Below, one piece after another: positions 32,621-45,126 of a stretch of 64,000 nt of DNA. The stretch comes from Symsagittifera roscoffensis (taxonomy: Eukaryota; Xenacoelomorpha; Acoela; Convolutidae): positions 98,635,705 to 98,699,704 of the forward strand of contig NC_087062.1 of NCBI RefSeq assembly GCF_963678635.1, read 5' to 3'. A program made the position numbers and the translations under genes. Under the pieces are notes generated by a model. The model was not told where the DNA came from. It ran no database searches and worked only from the letters and a program-made list of their open reading frames with translations. The first letter of the stretch is position 1; every line of letters begins with the position of its first letter.

Positions 32621-33189
32621 TTAGTGGAGTCCGACATCTAAACAATGTTACATTTGTTGGGGATAAAAACGAAGTGCTACAGTATATAAAAGTTTTATTA
32701 AGGAAACAAAGTCAATGGTCATCAATTGTTGAACCGCTTTACAGTTGTAATGATCTTTATGCAAAAAGCCGTGAGATCAATCTCGGATTTGCTGTACCGT
32801 TGTGCCCAAAACATATCGAGCTACCGAAAACAAGTACCGGTTATTGCTATTTGCTTCAAAGCCTGAAACAACCTAGTCTGTTTTATATTGATTCGACATT
32901 ATGTTTAAAGCGAAGATTGAATGAACACAACAGTGGATATGGTACTGAATACACAAAACCAGTTGGAAGAAAGCCATGATTTCTTTTTGAGTACGTTACA
33001 AGATTTGCAGCAGAACCAATGTGGACTGATATTCAAAATTTTGAGTTAACATGGCAAAATGAAATTGGTAAATTAGTCGATTTGAAAGAAACTGTTACAG
33101 TAAAAAACGGTCTGAACATAGTAAGATGTTTAGTAACTGGCGATGGATTTGGCAACTTGACGCTATTGAAATGCACAGACTTGATCTAG
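32596..33189 (+). pseudogene. Helicase C-terminus fused to a GIY-YIG endonuclease domain
   Basis: A single frame runs from helicase motif VI (QLYVLISGVRHLNNVTFVGD) straight into a GIY-YIG domain, with one in-frame TGA at 32977 (probably from a Trp codon) before the final TAG at 33187. GYCYLLQSL is the G-(I/V)-Y strand; LFYIDST stands for the Y-I-G strand with Asp in place of Gly. LKRRLNEHNSGYGTEYT supplies the Arg and the E-H-N-S-G loop, and NFELTWQNE after the stop supplies the metal-binding Glu. The tail ends GDGFGNLTLLKCTDLI. Downstream copies read LFYVGST and so keep the Gly. GIY-YIG nucleases cut DNA with one metal ion; here it could take the place of the endonuclease found in other Helentrons. 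Confidence 0.85.
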
Positions 33190-34378
33190 TCTTAATTCTT
33201 TTGATTCAAAATAACTTACCTCTGGTGTTAACACAGTACCCAGTACTCGGTTGAAAAGTCTAATTATATCTGATAATATTGAGCTTGAAAGCATTGATTT
33301 TCAGTCAGCTTACACTTGCTCATTTATGTTAACTTTCACCTTATCTTTTTAAGTTTGAATGCATTGGTTTTTAGCCAACTTACTGAATACTCGCCTTAAA
33401 AAATAGGTTCAAATAACTTTATTTTGTTTCTTTTTGCCAGAGTTCCCATTATTCTGTTAAAATGTCAAAATTTCTTTTTATCTTTAAGTTTTTTTTATCT
33501 TTTAGGTCTCTGTCTTTAAGCAGTGGGTTCAAAGAACATCAAAAATTACATCAAAGTTTCCCATCGACTTGATTTACTTTTGAAACTATTGCCTACAATA
33601 ATTTTTGTCTGTACATAGCAAAGTAGACAAAATTTTCTAAGTTCAAAAAAAACTCGACTAAAGCTCAAATATTAGCTTTTAAATGTTTGAAACTATTCGA
33701 TTTTTTTTAAATTGTTGCCAATTTGACGCTTTGACATGATGGCTTGCCATTTTGTCAAAGCGACCTATAGTTTTATGCTAGTCGCAGCTCTCATTCAAAA
33801 TAAGAAACGACAATTTAGACTTTGCAAAGACCTTGAATATGCTGACCTGCTTTCAAACTAAATGAATCAATTAGGAAGATTTGAGGGAATTTGGTCGTGA
33901 CAAAATTTCTTCAAACTGCGTGAAAAAGGAATCATTATAACATAAGACTAGCCTACGGATATATTTTGAAAATCATCAATTTTTTTTATTTCTAATTAAT
34001 CTCAAAAATTATTTAAAATTTTATGGGTAAGCTTTCTAGGATAAGCTGAAGTAGATTCTTAAAAATTACATGCACACCAGAATGTCAGTGAAAGCCAATA
34101 AATTCCGATTCTGAATCATTGATTTTTTTAGCATTTTAATCAAAAATTGTTTGTGTTGAAAATCAATATAAGATATCAATTGGAAAAATAAATAAAGTTT
34201 CGATTTTCCCAAATTTTAAAACAGTATAGCGGTGTAGCGCGATTGTATTTTCAAACAAACTTGCGCGGATAGTTTTCGAAAGGTAAATTGAAGAAAGATT
34301 AATGAAAAAAAATCGTTGCAATCTATGTCCAAAACCAAACACTTTTAAAAGATGATTTCATTTTTGTAACTGTTTTCA
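33190..34378 (+). other. Helitron 3' region with a small conserved ORF
   Basis: Mostly non-coding, but near 33735-33863 a frame reads MMACHFVKATYSFMLVAALI then RQFRLCKDLEYADLLSN. The same peptide is preserved, with changes, in every tandem unit (best at 49238-49498), so it was probably coding. The segment ends with a T-rich tract and TTTTCAG at 34379-34380 that is also conserved in each unit and looks like a 3' splice site. Confidence 0.5.
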
Positions 34379-35099
34379 GTGCCTGAAATGCGTGAAACTT
34401 TAAAAATTTTTGGAGCGTCTTCCATAACCAATTCTAGGGATGAGAGCCCCGATTTGTTTAACGCAACTTCAGGAATGCCCTTAACTCACCCGAATATTTA
34501 TCGAAACCTGTTTACTGTTTTATCAAACTTGCCAGAAGAAGTGAGAGTAAGACCTAAAATCATATGGCATGATGTTGTCAGTAATTCCTTCTCAAATCAC
34601 CCACCGAAGGAACTCCAGCAATGAATGAGAAAAAGTTTATTGATAGTGTGTTATTTTTAACTGATTTGTATAATATAAAGGCACGGATGATAATTAATAG
34701 AAATCAGATAACTAATATATCTAAAAAGGAAACATTCACTAAATTGAAAAAAATTACAGTTATACTACGTATGGAGCAAATCTTAACAACGCGTGGTAAA
34801 GTAAATAGTCATAACATTCATTTTAGTCCCCATTTAGAAAATCATACGGTTTTGCGTTTTTGTTTGTAATGTGAGACATCTTTGAAAAGGAAACATGGCA
34901 ATCGAGTGAAAAAACGTTGATAAAAAAGGTTTCGAAATTCATTGAAAAGTGTACCAATGAACAAAACCTTTTGAGACTTGTTCCGTTTCCTTCAATTTTT
35001 AAAGCACTTCATAACATTTTAGGGTCTTTAAGTCATGTCTTGATTGTTGGACACAATTTTTGGAATTTTGGTTTTAGTGCATATGGACGATACAACTGA
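34379..35099 (+). pseudogene. Accessory Helitron ORFs with I-W-H-D-V motif
   Basis: From the conserved TTTTCAG the frame reads MRETLKIFGASSITNSRDES, then YRNLFTVLSNLPEEVRVRPK and IIWHDVVSNS. In this copy it ends early (KELQQ stop at 34624). Frames at 34621-34869 and 34917-35099 continue with related material, including LLRLVPFPSIFKAL and VGHNFWNFGFSAYGRYN. From memory, an I-(I/V)-W-H-D-V-(V/I/L)-N-(N/S) protein accompanies Helitron-like elements in other invertebrates; I cannot name its fold, and an SGNH-type hydrolase is only a guess. The copy at 44182-44583 is longer (133 codons). Confidence 0.5.
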
Positions 35100-35320
35100 T
35101 TTTCTAATTTTTTAATTCTTAGGACGTGAAGAACTCACTGGCTGTTTTTCGATTAAATTTTTCACTGAAATTGCAAGATTTTCTAAAAATTGTCATACTT
35201 TTCAAGTGTTGTTTCGATATTCTAGGAAATTTAACTTCAAATTTTCCTTAAGCATCAGCTATTTTTCAAGCACATATTAATGTTTTTTTAAACAAAAAAT
35301 TGCTTACACAAAAAAAATAT

Positions 35321-38300
35321 AATAACACACTTTTTCCGTTTCCCTTTCTTGCCATAAAAACAGTTTAAAAACAACCAACAAGATTCATCATGGGCTGATG
35401 CGTTGGGTTAGGTTCTTTACTTGAATAGTAGTTATATCACTCAATTTAAACGACTCATACATAGCAAAAAAAATTGTTAAAATCCGAACATAATAATACC
35501 AACTTGGATGCAGCTAATAACAACTTTGTTACCTCTTTCAATATGACTTGAGTGCATCAACCATTCATAAAACAATGGATAAAGAGATAAAGAGTATCAA
35601 CTTTGGATGCGAGAGCAATTATATGTTTTGATTTGTGGAAACCGAGATCTAAACAATATCACATTTGTTGTGAATAAAAACAAAGCGCTAGAGAAAATAA
35701 GAGTTTTCTTAGGGAAAAAAGTCAATGGTCATCAATTGATGAACAGCTTTACATTTTTAATGATCTTCATGCAAAAAAAAACACGTGAGATAGATCTCGG
35801 ATTTGCTGCACCGTTGAGCCCAAAACATATCGAGCTACCGAAAACAAGTACCGGTTATTGCTATTTGCTTCAAAGACTGAATCAATTTAGTCTGTTTTAT
35901 GTTGGTTCGACATCACGTTTAAAGCGAGGATTGACTGAACACAACAGTGGATAGGGTACTGAATACACAAAACCAGTTGGAAGAAAGCCACGATTTTTTT
36001 TGAGTACTTCACAGGATTTGCAGCAGAAAAAATGTGGACTGACATTCAACATTTTCAGTTAACATGGCAAAATGAAACTGGTAAATTAGCCGATTTGAAA
36101 GAAACTGTTACAGTAAAAATAGGTCTGAACATAGTAAGATGTTTAGTAACTGGCGATGGATTTGGCAACTTGACGCTATTGAAATGCACAGACTTGATCT
36201 AGTCTTAATTCTTTTGATTCAAAATAACTTACCTCTGGTGTTAACACAGTACCCAACACTCGGTTGAAAAGTCTAATTATATCTGATAATATTGAGCTTG
36301 AAAGCATTGATTTTCAGTCAGCTTACACTTGCTCATTTATGTTAACTTTCACCTTATCTTTTTAAGTTTGAATGCATTGGTTTTTAGCCAACTAACTGAA
36401 CACTCGTCTCAAAAAATTGGTTCAAGTAACTTTAATTTCTTTCATATTTGCCAGAGTTCCCTGTATAATGTTAAAATTGTCAAACTATTTTTTTATGTTT
36501 AAGTTTGAAAGCAGTGGGTTCATAGAATTTTGCCTTGCACTTTCTCATCAACTTTAATTTCTTTTGTTGAAACTATTGCCTAGAACACGTTTTGTCTGTA
36601 AAAAGCAAAGTAGCCAAAACTTTCTGATGTTAAAAAAATTCTCTGTCACAAGTTTGACGAGCAGCAATCAATAAAAAATTTTTCATTTATATTGCAGGTA
36701 AAGACAACAGCATCTACTCTCTGAAATTCATCATTTTATGCGGATCAACCAATATTTAATAATTTAGATGTAATTTATGTTGATTTTTACATCATTATGT
36801 TTCGATCAGCTGTTATTGAATTAGTAAGCATTTGCACTATTTTTTGGAAACTCAATGGTTTTGTTTGCTGATCGAGAGAACTTTTGAAGAGAAAAACTCG
36901 ACTAAAGCTCAAATATTTGCGTTTAAATGTTTGAAACTAAATGGGGACTTAAATGAGTGTTATTTTTTTTAAATTGTTGCTGATTTGACGCTTTGACATG
37001 ATGGCTTGCCATTTTGTCAAAGCGACCTATAGTTTTATGCTTGTGGCAGCTCTCAATCAAAACATGAAACGACAATTTAGACTTCGCAAAGACCTTGAAA
37101 ATGCTGACCTGTTTTCAAATTAAATGAATCGATTAGGAAGATTTGAAGGAAATTGTTTGTGATAATATTTCTGCAAAATGCGTGAAAAAAGATTATGATA
37201 ACATAAGTCTAACTTACGAATATATTTTGGAAATCATTATTTGTTTTATTTCTACTCAATCTCAAAAACTATTTGAACTTTTACGGGTAAGCTTTCTAGG
37301 GTAAACTGAATTAGATCTTTACAAATTACATGCATACCAGATTGTCAGTGAAACCAAAAGATTCCGAATCTGAATTACTGATTTTTTTAAGCACTTGAAT
37401 CAAAAATTATTTTTGTTGAAAATCAATATACGACCTCAATTTGAAAAAAAAATGTTTCTTTGTTCTCAAATTTTAAAACAGAATAGCGCGATTTTTTTTT
37501 CAATCAATCGCATATGAAATAAACTTGCGCGGGAAGTTTTCGAAAGGTCAATTGAAGAAAGGTTAATGAAAAAAGAAAAAATCGTGGCAATCTGGGTTCA
37601 AAACCAAACATTTAAAAAAATTCGTTTTTGTAACTGTTTTCAGTGCACGAAACGCGTGAAACTTTAAAAAATTATGGAGCGTGCTCCCTAGCAAACTCTA
37701 GTAATGAGAACCCTGATTTGTTTCGCGCAACTTCAGGAATTTCTTTAACTCACTCGAAATTTTATCGAAACCTGTTTACTGTTTTATCAAACTTGCCAGA
37801 AGAAGTGAGAGTAAGACCTAAAATCATATGGCATGACGTTGCCAGTAATTTCCTCTCAAATCCCCCTAACAAAGGAACTCCAGCAATGAATGAGCAAAAG
37901 TCTGTTAGTGATAGTGTGTTATATTTGACTGACTTATATAATATAATGACATGGATGATAATTAATAGAAATGATCAGGTACTTAATATAATTAAAAAGG
38001 AAACGTTCACTAAATTGAAAAAAATACAGTTATATTACGTATAGAGCAAATCTTAACATCGCGTGGGAAAGTGGATTTTCATAACACTCATTTCAGTCCC
38101 CATTTAGAAAATCATAGGGTTTTGCGTAGTTTTAATTGTAATTTGAGATATCTTTGAAAAGGAAACATGGCATTCGAGTGAAAAAACCTTGATAAAACAA
38201 ACTTCGATGTTCATTGCAAAGGGTACCAATGAACAAAACCTTTTAAGACTTGTTCCGTTTCCTTCAATTTTTAAAGCACTTCACAAAGTTTTAGTGTCAT

Positions 38301-38588
38301 TTCATTTCTTGATTATTGGACACAATTTTTGGAATTTTGATTTTAGTGCATATGGACGATACAACTGATTTTCTAACTTTTAACTCTTAGGACGTGAAGA
38401 ACTCACTGGCTGTTTTTCGATTAAATTTTTCACTGAAATTGCAAGGTTTTCTAAAAATTGTCATACTTTTCAAGTGTTGTTTCGATATTCTATGAAATTT
38501 AACTTCAAATTTTTTTTAAGCATCAGCTATTTTTCAAGCACATATTAATGTTTTTTTTAAACAAAAAATTGTTCAGACAAAAAAATAT
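35321..38588 (+). repeat. Helitron-derived tandem unit 2 (3268 bp)
   Basis: The unit opens with a short piece like helicase DNA at about 31843 (ACACACTTTTTCCGTTTCC), then the linker block of 30898-31083, then jumps to the helicase C-terminus (about 32523) and runs to the element's end. About 1.44 kb with Walker A and B is missing. The GIY-YIG frame is at 35607-35954 (GYCYLLQRL, LFYVGST, TEHNSG then TAG). The I-W-H-D-V frame is at 37643-38044, 133 codons. Confidence 0.9.
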
Positions 38589-41500
38589 AATAACACACTT
38601 TTTCAGTTTCCCTTTCTTGCCATAAAAACAATTTAAAAACAACCAACAAGATTCACCATGGGCTGATGCGTTGGATTGCGTTCTTTACTTGAATAGTAGT
38701 TATATCACTCAATTTAAACGACTCATACATAGCAAAAAAAAATGTTAAAATCGGAACATAATAATACCAACTTGGATGCAGCTAATAACAACTTTGTGAC
38801 CTCTTTCAATATGACTTGACTGCATCAACCATTCATAAAGCAATGGATAAAGAGATAAAGAGTATCGACTTTGGATGCGAGAGCAATCATATGTTTTGAT
38901 TTGTGGAAACCGAGATCTAAACAAAATCACATTTGTTGTGAATAAAAACAAAGCGCTAAAGAAAATAAGAATTTTCTTAGGAAAATAAAGTCAATGGTCA
39001 TCAATTGATGAACAGCTTTACACTTTTAATGATCTTCAAGCAAAAAAAAACACGTGAGATAGATCTCGGATTTGCTGCACCGTTGAGCCCAAAACATATC
39101 GAGCTACCGAAAACAAGTACCGGTTATTGCTATTTGCTTCAAAGACCGAATCAATTTAGGCTGTTTTATGTTGGTTCGACATCACGTTTAAAGCGAAGAT
39201 TGACTGAACACAACAGTGGATAGGGTACTGAATACACAAAACCAGTTGGAAGAAAGCCACGATTTTTTTTGAGTACGTTACAGGATTTGCAGCAGAAACA
39301 ATGTGGACTGACATTCAACATTTTCAGTTAACATTGCAAAATGAAATTGGTAAATTAGCCGATTTGAAAGAAACTGTTACAGTAAAAATAGGTCTGAACA
39401 TAGTAAGATGTTTAGTAACTGGCGATGGATTTGGCAACTTGACGCTAGTGAAATGCACAGATTTGATCTAGTTTTATTTTTTTATTCAATATAACTTACC
39501 TCCGTTGATATCACAGTACCCAGTACTCGGTTGTAAAGTCTATTTAAATCTGATAATATTGAGCTTGAAAGCATCAATTTTTAGTCAGAGTACACTTGCT
39601 CATTTATGACAGCACACGGTTGAAAACATAACTTTCACCTTATCTTGTTAAGTTTGAATGCATTGGTTTTTAGCCAACTAACTGAACACTCGTCTCAAAA
39701 AATCGGTTCAACTAACTTTAATTTATTTCATATTTGCCAGAGTTCCCTTTATTCTGTTAAAATTGTCAAACTATTTTTTTATGTTTAAGTTTGGAAGCAG
39801 TGGGTTCATAGAATTTTGCCTTGCACTTTCTCATCAACTTTAATTACTTTTGTTGAAACTATTGCCTAGAACACGTTTTGTCTGTACAAAGCAAACTAGC
39901 CAAAACTTTCTGATGTTTAAAAAATTTTCTGTCACAAGTTTGACGAGCAGCAATCAATAAAAAAAATTTTCATTTATATTGCAGGTGAAGACAACAGCAT
40001 CTACTCTCTGAAATTCATCATTTTATGCGGATCAACCAAAATTTAATAACATAGATGTAATTTATGTTGATTTTTACATCATTATGTTTCGATCAGCTGT
40101 TACTGAATTAGTAAGCATTAGCACTCTTTTTTGGAAACTCAATGGTTTTGTTTGCTGATCGAGAGAACTTTTGAAGAGAAAAACTCGACTAAAGCACAAA
40201 TATTTGCGTTTAAATGTTTGAAAATAGTCGATTATTTTTAAAAATTGTTGCTGATTTGTCGCTTTGACATGATGGCTTGCCATTTTGTCAAAGCGACCTA
40301 TAGTTTTATGCTTGTGGCAGCTCTCAATCAAAACATGAAACGACAATTTAGACTTCGCAAAGACCTTGAAAATGCTGACCTGTTTTCAAATTAAATGAAT
40401 CGATTAGGAAGATTTGAAGGAAATTGTTTGTGATAATATTTCTGCAAACTGCGTCAAAAAAGATTATGATAACATAAGACTAACTTACGAATATATTTTG
40501 GAAATCACTATTTGTTTTATTTTTACTCAATCTCAAAAACTATTTGATCTTTTATGGGTAAGCTTTCTAGGGTAAACTGAATTAGATCTTTACAAATTAC
40601 ATGCATACCAGAATGTCAGTGAAACCAAAAGATTCCGAATCTGAATTATTGATTTTTTTCAAGCACTTGAATCAAAAATTATTTATATTGAAAATCAATA
40701 TAAGACCTCAATTTGAAAAAAAAAATGTTTCTTTGTTCTCAAATTTTAAAACAGAATAGCGCGATTTTTTTTCAATCAATCGCATATAAAATAAAATTGC
40801 GCGGGAAATTTTCGAAAGGTCAATTGAAGAAAGGTTAATGAAAAAAGAAAAAATGGTGGCAATCTGGGTTCAAAACCAAACATTTTAAAAAAATCGTTTT
40901 TGTAACTGTTTTCAGTGCCACAAATGCGTGAAACTTTAAAAAATTATGGAGCGTGCTCCCCAGCAAATTCTAGTAATGAGAACCCCGATTTGTTTAACGC
41001 AACTTCAGGAATGCCCTTAACTCACCCGAATATTTATCGAAACCTGTTTACTGTTTTATCAAACTTGCCAGAAGAAGTGAGAGTAAGACCTAAAATCATA
41101 TGGCATGATGTTGTCAGTAATTCCTTCTCAAATCACCCACCGAAGGAACTCCAGCAATGAATCAGAAAAATTTTATTGATAGTGTGTTATTTCTAACTGA
41201 TTTGTAGAATATAAAGGCACGGATGAAAATTAAAAGAAATCAGATAACTAATATATCTAAAAAGGAAACATTCACTAAATTGAAAAAAATTACAGTTATA
41301 CTACGTATGGAGCAAATCTTAACAACGCGTGGTAAAGTAGATAGTCATAACATTCATTTTAGTCCCCATTTAGAAAATCATACGGTTTTGCGTTTTTGTT
41401 TGTAATGTGAGACATCTTTGAAAAGGAAACATGGCAATCGAGTGAAAAAACGTTGATAAAAAAGGTTTCGAAATTCATTGAAAAGTGTACCAATGAACAA

Positions 41501-41856
41501 AATCTTTTGAGACTTGTTCCGTTTCCTTCAATTTTTAAAGCACTTCATAACATTTTAGGGTCTTTAAGTCATTTCTTGATTGTTGGACACAATTTTTGGA
41601 ATTTTGGTTTTAGTGCATATGGACGATACAACTGATTTTCTAATTTTTTAATTCTTAGGACGTGAAGAACTCACTGGCTGTTTTTCGATTAAATTTTTCA
41701 CTGAAATTGCAAGGTTTTCTAAAAATTGTCATACTTTTCAAGTGTTGTTTCGATATTCTATGAAATTTAACTTCAAATTTTCTTAAAGCATCAGCTATTT
41801 TTCAAGCATATATTAATGTTTTTTTTAAACAAAAAAATGTTTACACAAAAAAATAT
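38589..41856 (+). repeat. Helitron-derived tandem unit 3 (3268 bp)
   Basis: Same layout and exactly the same length as unit 2. The GIY-YIG remnant at 38870-39223 has an extra frame break and the same TAG after HNSG. The I-W-H-D-V frame at 40915-41160 ends at KELQQ like the element copy at 34379, not like unit 2. Confidence 0.9.
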
Positions 41857-44800
41857 AATAACACACTTTTTCCGTTTCCCTTTCTTGCCATAAAAACAAT
41901 TTAAAAACAACCAACAAGATTCACCATGGGCTGATGCGTTGGGTTAGGTTCTTTACTTGAATAGTAGTTATATCACTCAATTTAAACGACTCATACATAG
42001 CAAAAAAAATTGTTAAAATCCGAACATAATAATACCAACTTGGATGCAGTTAATAACAACTCTGTGACCTCTTTTAATATGACTTGACTGCATCAACCAT
42101 TCATAAAACAATGGATAAAGAGATAAAGAGTATCGACTTTGGATGCGAGAGCAATTATATGTTTTGATTTGTGGAAACCGAGATCTAAACAATATCACAT
42201 TTGTTGTGAATCAAAACAAAGCGCTAGAGAAAATAAGAGTTTTCTTAGGAAAAAAAGTCAATGGTCATCAATTGATGTACAGCTTTACACTTTTAATGAT
42301 CTTCATGCAAAAAAAAACACGTGAGATAGATCTCGGTCTTGCTGCACCGTTGAGCCCAAAACATATCGAGCTACCGAAAACAAGTACCGGTTATTGCTAT
42401 TTGCTTCAAAGACCGAATCAATTTAGTCTGTTTTATGTTGGTTCGACATCTCGTTTAAAGCGAAGATTGACTGAACACAACAGTGGATAGGGTACTGAAT
42501 AGAATAAACCAGTTGGAAGACAGCCACGATTTTTTTTGAGTACGTTACAGGATTTGCAGCAGAAACAATGTGGACTGACATTCAACATTTTCAGTTAACA
42601 TGGCAAAAAGAAAGTGGTAAATTAGCCGATTAGAAAGAAACTGTTACAGTAAAAATTGGTCTGAACATAGTAAGATGTTTAGTAACTGGCGATGGATTTG
42701 GCAACTTGACGCTAGTGAAATGCACAGACTTGATCTAGTTTTATTTTTTTTATTCAATATAACTTACCTCCGTTGATATCACAGTACCCAGTACTCGGTT
42801 GTAAAGTCTATTTATATCTGATAATATTGAGCTTGAAAGCATTGATTTTTAGTCAGAGTACACTTGCTCATTTATGACAGTACACGGTTGAAACCATAAC
42901 TTTCACCTTATCTTGTTAAGTTTGAATGCATTGGTTTTTAGCCAACTAATTGAACACTCGTCTCAAAAAATTGGTTCAAGTAACTTTAATTTCTTTCATA
43001 TTTGCCAGAGTTCCCTTTATAATGTTAAAATTGTCAAACTATTTTTTTATGTTTAAGTTTGAAAGCAGTGGGTTTATAGAATTTTGCCTTGCACTTTCTC
43101 ATCAACTTTAATTACTTTTGTTGAAACTATTGCCTAGAACACGTTTTGTCTGTAAAAAGCAAAGTAGCCAAAACTTTCTGATGTTAAAAAAATGCTCTGT
43201 CACAAATTTGAGGAGCAGCAATCAATAAAAAATTTTTCATTTATATTGCAGGTAAAGACAACAGCATCTACTCTCTGAAATTCATCATTTTATGCGGATC
43301 AACCAATATATAATAAATTAGATGTAATTTATGTTGATTTTCACATCATTATGTTTCTATCAGCTGTTACTGAATTAGTAAGCATTTGCAATCTTTTTTG
43401 GAAACTCAATGGTTTTGTTTGCTGATCGAGAGAACTTTTGAAGAGAAAAACTCGACTAAAGCTCAAATATTTGCGTTTAAATGTTTGAAACTAGTCGATT
43501 ATTTTTTAAAAATTGTTGCTGATTTGTCGTTTTGACATGATGGCTTGCCATTTTGTCAAAGCGACCTATAGTTTTATGCTTGTGGCAGCTCTCAATCAAA
43601 ACATGAAACGACAATTTAGACTTCGCAAAGGCCTTGAAAATGCTGACCTGTTTTCAAATTAAATGAATCGATTAGGAAGATTTGAAGGAAATTGTTTGTG
43701 ATAATATTTCTGCAAACTGCGTGAAAAAAGATTATGATAACATAAGTCTAACTTACGAATATATTTTGGAAATCATTATTTGTTTTATTTCTACTCAATC
43801 TCAAAAACTATTTGAACTTTTACGGGTAAGCTTTCTAGGGTAAACTGAATTAGATCTTTACAAATTACATGCATACCAGAAATTCAGTGAAACCAAAAGA
43901 TTCCGAATCTGAATTATTTATTTTTTTAAGCACTTGAATCAAAAATTATTTTTATTGAAAATCAATATAAGACCTCAATTTGAAAAAAAAATGTTTCTTT
44001 GTTCTCAAATTTTAGAACAGAATAGCGCGACTTTTTTTTCAATCAATCGCATTTGAAATAAACTTGCGCGGGAATTTTTTGAAAGGTCAATTGAAGAAAG
44101 GTTAATGAAAAAAGAAAAAATCGTGGCAATCTGGGTTCAAAACCAAACATTTTAAAAAAATCGTTTTTGTAACTGTTTTCAGTGCCCGAAACGCGTGAAA
44201 CTTTAAAAAATTATGGAGCGTGCTCCCTAGCAAATTCTAGTAATGAGAACCCTGATTTTTTTCGCGCAACTTCAGGAATTTCTTTAACTCACTCGAAGTT
44301 TTATCGAAACCTGTTTACTGTTTTATCAAACTTGCCAGAAGAAGTGAGAGTAAGACCTAAAATCATATGGCATGACGTTGTCAGTAATTTCCTCTCAAAT
44401 CCCCCCAACAAAGGAACTCCAGCAATGAATGAGCAAAAGTCTGTTAGTGATAGTGTGTTATATTTGACTGACTTATATAATATAATGACATGGATGATAA
44501 TTAATAGAAATGATCAGGTACTTAATATAATTAAAAAGGAAACGTTCACTATATTGAAAAAAATACAGTTATATTACGTATAGAGCAAATCTTAACATTG
44601 CGTGGGAAAGTGGATTTTCATAACACTCATTTAAGTCCCCATTTAGAAAATCATACGGTTTTGCGTGTTTTTAATTGTAATTTGAGACATCTTTGAAAAG
44701 GAAACATGGCATTCGAGTGAAAAAACGTTGATAAAACAAACTTCGATGTTCATTGCAAAGGGTACCAATGAACAAAACCTTTTAAGACTTGTTCCGTTTC

Positions 44801-45126
44801 CTTCAATTTTTAAAGCACTTCATAAAGTTTTAGTGTCTTTTCATTTCTTGATTATTGGACACAATTTTTGGAATTTTGATTCTTATTGCATTTGGACGAT
44901 ACGACTGATTTTCTAACTTTTTAATTCTAAGGACGTAAAGAACTCACTGGTTGTTTTTCGATTCATTTTTTACTGGATTTGCAAGGTTTTCTAAAAATTG
45001 TCATACTTTTTAAGTGTTGTTTCGATATTCTATAACATTTAACTACAAATTTTTTTTAAGCATCAGCCTTTTTTCAAGCACATAGTAAGGTTTTTTAAAC
45101 AAAAAATTATTTAAACAAAGAAACAT
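41857..45126 (+). repeat. Helitron-derived tandem unit 4 (3270 bp)
   Basis: Same layout. GIY-YIG frame at 42143-42490 with the shared TAG after HNSG. The I-W-H-D-V frame at 44182-44583 matches the unit 2 version (ISLTHSKFYRNL...SNPPNKGTPAMNEQ). A frame at 44728-44916 reads LLRLVPFPSIFKAL. Confidence 0.9.

Larger units (their letters stand above)
27140..35320 (+). mobile_element. Decayed Helitron/Helentron-like transposon with GIY-YIG nuclease
   Basis: One rolling-circle transposon is read from an ordered series of + strand domains: OTU-like protease (27.2-27.8 kb), a conserved ORF (28.0-29.2), Helitron N-terminal and HUH Rep motifs (29.4-30.5), a pre-helicase region (30.5-31.5), Pif1-like helicase (31.6-32.7), a GIY-YIG domain in frame with the helicase end (32.6-33.2), and further small ORFs (33.6-35.1). 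Frames shift several times and stops interrupt nearly every domain, so it is not autonomous as it stands; introns could explain some breaks. The left end is not resolved, and I found neither 5' TC nor 3' CTRR termini. OTU plus Rep-helicase is known for Helentrons, which usually carry a different endonuclease. Confidence 0.8.
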
